A stretch of DNA of 64,000 bases from Hyphomicrobiales bacterium (GTDB lineage: Bacteria > Pseudomonadota > Alphaproteobacteria > Rhizobiales > Rhizobiaceae): NCBI GenBank assembly GCA_900470285.1, contig UCAG01000001.1, positions 124,001 to 188,000 on the forward strand, written 5' to 3'. Positions within the stretch are counted from its first letter, which is position 1, and each line of letters opens with the position of its first letter. A model generated the notes under the pieces. That model saw only the letters and a list, made by a program, of their open reading frames with translations, made no database searches and was not told where the DNA came from. This document shows positions 57,269-64,000 of this stretch, piece by piece. The translations under genes were made by a program, and so were the position numbers.

Positions 57269-58677
57269 CAGTCTGCCCTCCCGATCGGTGCAAATCCCTG
57301 AAGTGTCATGACTTTATCGCGGAATGCTGCGCCGCGTTTTTCAAAATTCGGAAACTGGTCAAAACTGGCGCAGGCCGGTGACAACAGCACAACCGGCTCA
57401 TCAGCCGCATCCTGCGCCGCATCCAAGGCTGCATGATCAATCGCGGCATCCAGCGTATGGCTGATTTCAAACGGCACATCATTGCCCAGAGTAGCCGCAA
57501 ATTGCGCCGCCGCTTCACCGATCAGATAGGCTTTGGTAATGCGCGGGAAAAAGGTGCGCAGACTTTCAATGCCGCCGCTTTTCGGCAGGCCGCCCGCAAT
57601 CCAGTAAAGTTGCGGGAAAGACGACAGTGCAGGCGCAGTTGCTTCCGCATTGGTAGCCTTTGAATCATTGATAAACAGGGTTTTACCCTGATGGCCGACC
57701 TGCTCCATACGATGAGCAAGCCCCGGAAAACTGCGCAGACCGGCACGGATTTCGTCAAGGCTCAGACCGACAGTCAGGCAGGCGATAATTGCAGCCAAAG
57801 CATTTTGTGCATTATGTGCGCCGCGCAGAGAACCGATGCCCTCCAGCGACAACAGCAATTCGATCTTGCCATTCTGTGCGCGATAAATCTGTGCGCCCTG
57901 CGCATAATAACCGTCCTGCAAAACCTGATCTTTGGAAAAACGGATCAGCTTTTTGCCAGCTTTTTCCAGCCGGTCAGCAATGGCAACACAATAAGCATCA
58001 TCAATGGCGACAATCGCCGTATCACTGCCTGCAACCAGACGTTCTTTAATGGCCGCATAATTTTCCATCGTGCCGTGACGGTCGAGGTGATCGGGCGTCA
58101 GGTTCAGCAAAATACCCGCTGTCGGATTGAGCGAAGGCGCCAGATCAATCTGATAGGACGAACATTCAACCACATAGTTACGGCCATCTGCCGGTGCTTC
58201 AAGCGACAACACGGCAGTACCGATATTACCGCCGAGCTGCATATCACGGCCTGAGGCTTTGATAATATGGGCAATCAGCGCGGTTGTGGTGGATTTTCCA
58301 TTGGTGCCGGTAATGGCAACAAACGGTACATCATCGCCTGCAGCCAGCGCTACATTGCGCTCACGACAGAATAATTCCACATCACCGATAACCGGAACTT
58401 GGCGCTGATGTGCCAGTTCCGCGCTCCAATGCGGCTGCGGATGGGTCAGCGGCACACCGGGAGAGAGGATAAATGCACTGAAACCGGACCAGTCTGCCTC
58501 GCGCAAATTCTGCGTGAAGATGCCTTCCGCTACCGCACGGGTAACACTGTCCGGATTATCATCCCATGCCACAACCTTCACGCCGCCGGCGATCATAGCT
58601 TTCGCCGTTGCAATACCGGAACCACCAAGGCCAAACAGCGCAACAGCTTTATCTTTGAGGGTCAGTGTCGGGATCAT
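57268..58677 (-). CDS. murD: UDP-MurNAc-L-alanine--D-glutamate ligase
   Basis: Adds D-glutamate to UDP-MurNAc-L-Ala. 469 residues from ATG 58677 ([32 protein letters not shown]); an upstream TTG is in frame but unsupported. The ATP loop [24 protein letters not shown] (about 117-140), the [21 protein letters not shown] segment, and [39 protein letters not shown], followed by [22 protein letters not shown], are characteristic. It overlaps ftsW at its stop and lies 92 bp downstream of mraY, with a hairpin in that gap. Confidence 0.96.
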   Translation of the reverse strand: MIPTLTLKDKAVALFGLGGSGIATAKAMIAGGVKVVAWDDNPDSVTRAVAEGIFTQNLREADWSGFSAFILSPGVPLTHPQPHWSAELAHQRQVPVIGDVELFCRERNVALAAGDDVPFVAITGTNGKSTTTALIAHIIKASGRDMQLGGNIGTAVLSLEAPADGRNYVVECSSYQIDLAPSLNPTAGILLNLTPDHLDRHGTMENYAAIKERLVAGSDTAIVAIDDAYCVAIADRLEKAGKKLIRFSKDQVLQDGYYAQGAQIYRAQNGKIELLLSLEGIGSLRGAHNAQNALAAIIACLTVGLSLDEIRAGLRSFPGLAHRMEQVGHQGKTLFINDSKATNAEATAPALSSFPQLYWIAGGLPKSGGIESLRTFFPRITKAYLIGEAAAQFAATLGNDVPFEISHTLDAAIDHAALDAAQDAADEPVVLLSPACASFDQFPNFEKRGAAFRDKVMTLQGFAPIGRAD

Positions 58678-58718
58678 AATCAGGCCGCCAGTCGACAATA
58701 ATATTCAATATATAATTT

Positions 58719-58749
58719 AATCCGAATGGTTAACAAAACCATTCGGATT
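58719..58749. terminator. hairpin between mraY and murD
   Basis: AATCCGAATGGTT and AACCATTCGGATT, 13-bp perfect arms with a 5-base loop, 20 bp past the mraY stop. On the minus strand it is followed by an A/T-rich tract (AAATTATATATTG) rather than a pure U-run. Could be a terminator, a partial attenuator or a processing site inside the dcw cluster. Confidence 0.6.
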
Positions 58750-58769
58750 ACGTGTGTTTTGCAATTTAT

Positions 58770-59852
58770 TTAACGCAGTTTCAGCGTTGAAAGACCGATC
58801 ATCGCCAGAATAATCGCGATGATCCAGAAGCGGATCACAACCTGACTTTCAGTCCAGCCTTTTTTCTCAAAATGGTGATGGATTGGCGCCATCAGGAACA
58901 CACGTTTGCCGGTCAGCTTGAACCAGCCAACCTGAATAATCACCGACAGTGCTTCCATAACGAACAGGCCGCCGATGATTGCCAGCACGATTTCGTGCTT
59001 GGTCGCAACCGCAACCGCACCCAGCATACCGCCCAGCGCAAGCGAACCGGTATCACCCATAAAGATCGCGGCAGGCGGAGCGTTGAACCAGAGGAAACCC
59101 AGACCGGCACCAATCACGGCACCGAGAATAACAGCCAGCTCACCGGTGCCCGGTACAAAGTGGATTTGCAGGTAATCCGCAAAAATCGCGTTACCCGACA
59201 GATAAGCAATAAAGCCGAAAGAAGCCGCGGCAACCATCACCGGCACAATCGCCAGCCCATCAAGACCATCGGTAAAGTTGACCGCATTACCGGAACCAAC
59301 CATGACAAAAGCGGCAAAAGGAATGAAGAACCAGCTCAGATCCAGCAACATGCCTTTCAGGAACGGGAATGTCAGTGAGGACGAAAACGGCTCCTGACCG
59401 GTGCGCATGATGACATAGGCAGCAATTGCAGCAATGATGAACTCAAGCCCGAGACGCGCCTTGCCGGAAAAACCTTTATCCGACTGTTTTGTCACTTTCA
59501 GATAGTCATCGTAGAAACCGATAGCACCGAAGCTGATTGTTACCAGCAACACAACCCAGACATAAACGCTTTTGAGATTGCCCCAGAGCATGACCGAAGC
59601 CAATGTTCCGAACAGGATCATCAAACCACCCATGGTCGGCGTACCGGCTTTCTTGAAGTGAGTCTGCGGGCCGTCAGCACGGATCGGCTGACCACGCCCC
59701 TGCCGGACGCGCAGACTGTCAATAATGCGTGGCCCAAGTAAAAAGACCAGCAAAGCTGATGTAATCAGTGCACCGCCGGTGCGGAAAGTAATATAGCGGA
59801 ATACGTTAAAAAACGACAGATGATCCGCAGCATTGGCTAATAACATCAGCAT
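58770..59852 (-). CDS. mraY: phospho-MurNAc-pentapeptide transferase
   Basis: Integral membrane enzyme that makes lipid I on undecaprenyl phosphate. 360 residues and ten helices. Conserved pieces: [26 protein letters not shown] (about 56-81), [27 protein letters not shown] with the DD motif, [16 protein letters not shown] with NxxxDGxDG (about 193-202), [23 protein letters not shown], and [22 protein letters not shown]. Two starts (59852 and 59846) are possible. Hairpins stand on both sides of the gene, so it may form a separate transcriptional segment between murF and murD. Confidence 0.97.
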   Translation of the reverse strand: MLMLLANAADHLSFFNVFRYITFRTGGALITSALLVFLLGPRIIDSLRVRQGRGQPIRADGPQTHFKKAGTPTMGGLMILFGTLASVMLWGNLKSVYVWVVLLVTISFGAIGFYDDYLKVTKQSDKGFSGKARLGLEFIIAAIAAYVIMRTGQEPFSSSLTFPFLKGMLLDLSWFFIPFAAFVMVGSGNAVNFTDGLDGLAIVPVMVAAASFGFIAYLSGNAIFADYLQIHFVPGTGELAVILGAVIGAGLGFLWFNAPPAAIFMGDTGSLALGGMLGAVAVATKHEIVLAIIGGLFVMEALSVIIQVGWFKLTGKRVFLMAPIHHHFEKKGWTESQVVIRFWIIAIILAMIGLSTLKLR

Positions 59853-59964
59853 CGGGTGAATGCCCTTCAGGTCGGTATCGGCACTTTAACACATAGCATT
59901 ACACAAAATGCAGTGCTTAGTTCCTGTTATTCTTTAGCAGCCAGCTATGACTGTATATGAAAAT

Positions 59965-59993
59965 CCGGTTTTACACTTTAAGCGTAAAACCGG
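59965..59993 (-). terminator. hairpin between murF and mraY
   Basis: CCGGTTTTAC and GTAAAACCGG, 10-bp perfect arms around a 9-base loop, 5 bp past the murF stop, followed by ATTTTC on the minus strand. Looks like an intrinsic terminator inside the dcw cluster. The remaining 110 bp to the mraY start must then hold a promoter if termination is efficient. Confidence 0.65.
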
Positions 59994-59998
59994 CCTGT

Positions 59999-61438
59999 TT
60001 ATTCTGCTGCCTCAGAGACGGCATATTTTTTCAGCAACGCATTGACGATTTTCACAAAGCCGATCGACTTTGACGATTTAATCATCACCACATCTCCGGG
60101 ACGCACTGCTTTGACTACAAGTGGAAGCAGTTCGTCAACGCTTTCCCGATACTCAACCTGAATTTCTGCAGGCATTGCGGATTTCAGGGCACTCATATGC
60201 GCGCCGCCGATGAAAAGCATATTCACATGCGCATCCACAATCGGGCGTGCCAGATCACCATGCAGCTTGGAAGATTGCTTACCCAGTTCCAGCATATCGC
60301 CAAGCACTGCAATGCGCCGTCCCTTTTCAATCCCCTCGCCTTGCGGCTCAGTGGACTCAAGCAGTGACAGTGCAGCGCGCATGGATGCCGGATTGGCATT
60401 ATAGCTCTCATCAATCAGCGTGAATGTGCCGTCACCATGGCGCAGACGATATTGCGCGCCGCGTCCGGCTTCAGCCTGCAGACTTGCCAGCGCCAGCACA
60501 ACTTTCGTCATATCCGCGCCGACCAGATGTGCAGCACCCATCACCGCCAGCATATTCTGTACGATATGCCGGCCGGGAGCACTGATCTTCACAGCCGCTT
60601 CCTGACCGCCGAGTGAAACCGTGATACAGGAGCAATCCGTCTTCATCACCAGATCACGCAGCTTGTAGATTGAACGGGCATTTTCACCGAAAGTGGCAAT
60701 ATGCTCAATCCCAGCCGCAACAGCCAGCGTTTCCAGCTGTTTAAAGCGTTTATCATCCCTGTTCAACAGCGCATAACCGCCAGGTAGAACGCCTTCGAAA
60801 ATCTCTGCTTTGGCAACGGCAATTTCTTCGAGATTAGCAAAATGCCCCAGATGTGCAGGCGCAATCAGCGTAATGACAGCCACATGCGGCTGAACCATTT
60901 TCACCAGCGGCCGAATTTCATCATGATGGTTCATGCCGATTTCAAAAACACCATAATCGGTATCTTCCGGCATCCGTGCCAAAGTCAGCGGCACACCCCA
61001 GTGATTATTGAATGAAGCGGCGGAAGCATGAACCTTTCCGCAATCAGACAGAACATGACGCAGAGCTTCTTTGGTGGTGGTTTTGCCCACAGAACCGGTA
61101 ACAGCAATGATCTGCGCTTTTGAGCGTGCGCGGGAAGCAATGCCAAGGCGGGTCAGTGCGGCCAGCACATCATCCACCACAATCATCGGCACCTGTAGTT
61201 TACCCAGAGCAGGCAAACGCGCTTCGGTCACAACCAGCAAACCTGCACCGGCAGCCATAGCAGCGGTCGCAAAATCATGCCCGTCAAACATATCACCTTT
61301 AATCGCGAAAAAGGCTTCACCCTTTCGCAGTGTGCGGGAATCGATCGAAATACCGGTAATACCTTCAGGAAGGTGACCGACCGGCCGCCCTTCCATCGCT
61401 TTTACCATGTCAGACGATTTCCAAAGCAAATCACTCAT
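59999..61438 (-). CDS. murF: UDP-MurNAc-tripeptide--D-alanyl-D-alanine ligase
   Basis: Adds the D-Ala-D-Ala dipeptide made by Ddl. 479 residues: [35 protein letters not shown] (about 30-64), ATP loop [25 protein letters not shown] (about 110-134), [27 protein letters not shown] and [23 protein letters not shown], then [20 protein letters not shown]. It overlaps murE by 4 bp (ATGA) on the upstream side and is followed by a terminator-like hairpin. In order murE-murF, as usual. Confidence 0.97.
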   Translation of the reverse strand: MSDLLWKSSDMVKAMEGRPVGHLPEGITGISIDSRTLRKGEAFFAIKGDMFDGHDFATAAMAAGAGLLVVTEARLPALGKLQVPMIVVDDVLAALTRLGIASRARSKAQIIAVTGSVGKTTTKEALRHVLSDCGKVHASAASFNNHWGVPLTLARMPEDTDYGVFEIGMNHHDEIRPLVKMVQPHVAVITLIAPAHLGHFANLEEIAVAKAEIFEGVLPGGYALLNRDDKRFKQLETLAVAAGIEHIATFGENARSIYKLRDLVMKTDCSCITVSLGGQEAAVKISAPGRHIVQNMLAVMGAAHLVGADMTKVVLALASLQAEAGRGAQYRLRHGDGTFTLIDESYNANPASMRAALSLLESTEPQGEGIEKGRRIAVLGDMLELGKQSSKLHGDLARPIVDAHVNMLFIGGAHMSALKSAMPAEIQVEYRESVDELLPLVVKAVRPGDVVMIKSSKSIGFVKIVNALLKKYAVSEAAE

Positions 61439-62889
61439 TTAAAACGCGCCTCAAGCGAGCGGGCAACTTCTGCATGATCCGAGAATGGCAGCGTCACATC
61501 ATTGATGGTCTGCCCTTCTTCATGCCCCTTGCCCGCAATAATTACTGTATCACCGGCCTGTGCGAGCAGCACAGCATGGCGGATAGCCTCGTGTCGGTCA
61601 CCGATTTCCAGTGCATTTGGCGCGGCAGTCAGAATTTCAGAGCGGATCACCGCCGGTACTTCCGAACGCGGATTATCGTCGGTGACAATCACCACATCGG
61701 CCAGACGGGTGGCAATTTCCCCCATGATCGGACGCTTGCCTTTATCGCGGTCACCGCCACAGCCAAACACCACAATCACACGACCGGTCGTGAAAGGGCG
61801 AACTGAAGTCAGCACATTTTCCAGTGCGTCAGGCTTATGGGCATAATCCACATAGACAGGCACACCGTCTTCAGTGGAACCAACCAGATCCAGACGACCC
61901 GGCGCACCTTTCAGACGCTCCAATGCACGGAAAGCCGCATCAGCAGGCACACCGGAGACAATTGCCAGACCGGCTGCAACCAGCGCATTCGCCACCTGAA
62001 AATCACCGGCCAGCGGCAAAGCAAATTCGTAAATCTTACCGGCATGGCTCAGCTCAACATGCTGACGATGGCGCTCATGTTCCACGCGTTTCAGTATAAT
62101 GAAATCGCCTTTACGGCCAACAGTTTTGACATCAGAACCGGCCGCAACAGCGGCTGCAATCGCCTGTGGTGAAAAGACATCATCCGCAAAAATAATCGCC
62201 GGAGCACCTTTTGGCAGCAGCGTATCAAACAGGCGCATTTTTGCGCCGAGATAATCTTCAACCGTCGGGTGATAATCCATGTGATCGCGGCCGAGATTGG
62301 TAAAGGCTGCGGCTGTCAGTTTCACACCGTCCAGACGGCGCTGATCCAGTCCATGCGATGAGGCTTCCATACAGGCATGGGTCACACCTTCATCCGCCAG
62401 CTCTGCGAGAAGTTTCTGCAGCTCCACCGGATCCGGTGTTGTCAGTGAACCATATTCATTCCGTGTCGGGGAGAAAACGCCGGTTGTACCAATACTTGCG
62501 GCCGCAAAACCTGCATAGGCCCAAATCTGCTGTGTAAAGGAAGCCACAGAGGTTTTACCGCTGGTACCGGTAACAGCAGTCATAATCTGCGGTTGTTTGC
62601 CATAGAATGTTGCAGCAGCCATTGCCAGCGCATGGCGCGGGTCTTTGCTGCGCAGCACAGGCACAGTGATACCCTCGGCATTCATGTCTTCATCGGCCAG
62701 AATTGCAACTGCACCGCGTTTGACAGCATCAGCCGCATAGGCAGAACCGTCATTTTTCACGCCTTTCAGAGCAGCAAACAAGCTACCCTTCTGTACCTTA
62801 CGGGAATCGGAACTCAATCCGGAAATCTCAGTCTGTGCCACTGAGTCCGTCATATCATTTACATAGGCTGCGATATCTTGAAGTTTCAT
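61435..62889 (-). CDS. murE: UDP-MurNAc-L-alanyl-D-glutamate--meso-diaminopimelate ligase
   Basis: Adds the third residue of the peptide stem. 484 residues: [37 protein letters not shown] (about 24-60), ATP loop [25 protein letters not shown] (about 106-130), [46 protein letters not shown], and [21 protein letters not shown]. The DNPRSE motif ([14 protein letters not shown], about 404-417) indicates meso-diaminopimelate rather than lysine as substrate, in line with a Gram-negative. It starts 87 bp after ftsI and overlaps murF. Confidence 0.97.
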   Translation of the reverse strand: MKLQDIAAYVNDMTDSVAQTEISGLSSDSRKVQKGSLFAALKGVKNDGSAYAADAVKRGAVAILADEDMNAEGITVPVLRSKDPRHALAMAAATFYGKQPQIMTAVTGTSGKTSVASFTQQIWAYAGFAAASIGTTGVFSPTRNEYGSLTTPDPVELQKLLAELADEGVTHACMEASSHGLDQRRLDGVKLTAAAFTNLGRDHMDYHPTVEDYLGAKMRLFDTLLPKGAPAIIFADDVFSPQAIAAAVAAGSDVKTVGRKGDFIILKRVEHERHRQHVELSHAGKIYEFALPLAGDFQVANALVAAGLAIVSGVPADAAFRALERLKGAPGRLDLVGSTEDGVPVYVDYAHKPDALENVLTSVRPFTTGRVIVVFGCGGDRDKGKRPIMGEIATRLADVVIVTDDNPRSEVPAVIRSEILTAAPNALEIGDRHEAIRHAVLLAQAGDTVIIAGKGHEEGQTINDVTLPFSDHAEVARSLEARFK

Positions 62890-62976
62890 GCCATTCAGAT
62901 CCCGATTTTGAATTCATTTCATGTGACATAATAAGCGCTCAAGGCATTATTACGTCACATTGATCCCCTGCTCAGA

Positions 62977-64000
62977 TCAGTCATTTTCATAAGCTGCCAG
63001 AATTGGTGCATTATCCTGCGCAAAGTCAGGCGACACACCCAGGAATGATGCTGACCTGCGAATGATATTTGCAACCATTGGGGCAGCATTGAGTCCGGCA
63101 GTCGCAGAAAGTTTGCCTTCCTCCGGTTTTGGCTCATCAATAATGGTCAAAACCACATAAGTCGGGTCATCCATCGGGAATGCGGCAAGAAACGCGTTAA
63201 AACGGACATCTTTGGAATAACGGCCGTTGATAACCTTTTCCGCTGTACCGGTCTTACCACCGACACGATAACCCTTCACCTCAGCGCGCCGACCGGAACC
63301 GATCTCGGAATTGAGACGATAGAGATAGCGCATGTCATCGCTGGTTTTAGGTTTCAGCACCTGCGTGGCAATCGCATTGGCCTCTTCTTGTGTACGCGGT
63401 ACAAATGTCGGCGGAATAAGCTTGCCGCCATTGACCAGCGCCGCAGCGGCAACGGCCGTCTGCAACGGCGTGGTCATCATGCCATGCCCGTAGGAAATAG
63501 TAATGGAGTGCACTTTCTTCCACACGCGCGGTTCAACAGGACGCGCAACTTCCGGCAATTCGGTCTGCATTCGATCCAGCAGACCGACACGCTTCAGAAA
63601 CTCGCGATGGCCTTCAATACCAATCGCATCAACTTCTTTGCCCGAACCGATATTGGAGGAATAAATAAACACTTCCGCCAGTGTCAGCCAGCGGGCTTTA
63701 CCGTGGAAGTCCCGGATGGTCTGTCGGCCGATCGTGATCGGACGGGTCGCATCAAACTTGCTTTCCAGATTGAACTTACCCGAATCCAGCGCCATCGCCG
63801 TGGTAAAACTCTTAATCGTCGAGCCCATTTCATAAGTACCGGCAGACATCCGGTTCAGACGATCTTTTTCCAGTGCGTTAAACGGATTATTCGGATCAAA
63901 ATCCGGCACCGATGCCATAGCAACCACTTCACCGGTCTTGGCATTCAACACCACGGCTCCGGCAGCAATCGCGCGATATTTTTCAACAGCGCGTACCAGT
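62977..64000 (-). CDS. ftsI: penicillin-binding protein 2/FtsI, C-terminal part (cut by window edge)
   Basis: Septal DD-transpeptidase. Only the C-terminal about 340 residues are in the window; the gene runs on past 64000, starting in-window at LVRAVEKYRAIAAGAVVLNAKTGEVVAMAS. All three active-site motifs are present: SxxK in YEMGSTIKSFTTAMAL, SxN in FIYSSNIGSGKEVDA, and KTG in YRVGGKTGTAEKVING. The C-terminal end reads ASFLGVSPDFAQDNAPILAAYEND. Position before murE identifies it as FtsI rather than another class B PBP. The membrane anchor and dimerisation domain are off the edge. Confidence 0.95.
   Translation of the reverse strand, partial: LVRAVEKYRAIAAGAVVLNAKTGEVVAMASVPDFDPNNPFNALEKDRLNRMSAGTYEMGSTIKSFTTAMALDSGKFNLESKFDATRPITIGRQTIRDFHGKARWLTLAEVFIYSSNIGSGKEVDAIGIEGHREFLKRVGLLDRMQTELPEVARPVEPRVWKKVHSITISYGHGMMTTPLQTAVAAAALVNGGKLIPPTFVPRTQEEANAIATQVLKPKTSDDMRYLYRLNSEIGSGRRAEVKGYRVGGKTGTAEKVINGRYSKDVRFNAFLAAFPMDDPTYVVLTIIDEPKPEEGKLSATAGLNAAPMVANIIRRSASFLGVSPDFAQDNAPILAAYEND

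Overview
The window is a continuous piece of alphaproteobacterial chromosome, most probably Hyphomicrobiales (Rhizobiales) and close to Brucellaceae (inference). Reasons: the dcw order ftsI-murE-murF-mraY-murD-ftsW-murG-murC-murB-gap-ddl-ftsQ-ftsA-ftsZ followed by lpxC, bamD, recN and ligA; a circularly permuted two-piece tmRNA with tag ANDNYAEARLAA; alphaproteobacterial SspB with DUF4169 and RHH neighbours; GANTC clusters of the kind methylated by CcrM; and palindromic intergenic repeats with AGAGC ends. Base composition looks only slightly above half G+C, lower than I would expect for Brucella itself. I see no phage, transposase, CRISPR array, rRNA or tRNA gene.

Layout. 1-9260: minus-strand metabolic genes: 5' part of ilvC, a TetR regulator with a palindromic operator, the K+ transporter kup, pdxJ, a RecD-like helicase, a LysE exporter, then ilvH and ilvI behind a transcription attenuator whose 17-residue leader peptide contains Ile-Ile-Leu-Val-Val. 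9290-14240: a GGDEF protein with a broken signature motif, miaA, divergent serB plus a GNAT acetyltransferase, and a periplasmic DegP-type protease. 14240-14675 is a gene-free nest of palindromes. 14675-18900: DUF2065, hflC/hflK, folA/thyA, DUF2853. 19185-19600 is ssrA with its promoter. 19607-26320: a Bcr/CflA exporter, the sspB operon, and a giant AsmA protein preceded by a 27-bp tandem repeat. 26650-30840: a kinase-like protein, UvrD with a palindrome-rich insertion, and a Nudix gene whose start is frameshifted. 31050-40210: a dicarboxylate symporter, mntH with a Fur/Mur-like operator, creA, a hexapeptide acetyltransferase, a small membrane protein plus SCO, prmA, aminopeptidase P and azlCD.

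40392-64000 is the cell-envelope and division block, all on the minus strand: ligA, recN, bamD, lpxC, ftsZ, ftsA, ftsQ, ddl, then a 540-bp intergenic region with five GANTC sites, then murB, murC, murG, ftsW, murD, mraY, murF, murE and the 3' part of ftsI. Many of these overlap by 1-13 bp (TGATG, ATGA), suggesting translational coupling. Two strong hairpins flank mraY and may divide the cluster.

No clearly new multi-gene system is visible. The best leads are the ilv attenuator with an apparently leaderless uORF, the palindrome nest at 14265-14569, the palindromic insertion inside uvrD, the kinase-like fusion protein, the degenerate GGDEF protein, and the GANTC cluster ahead of ddl-ftsQAZ.
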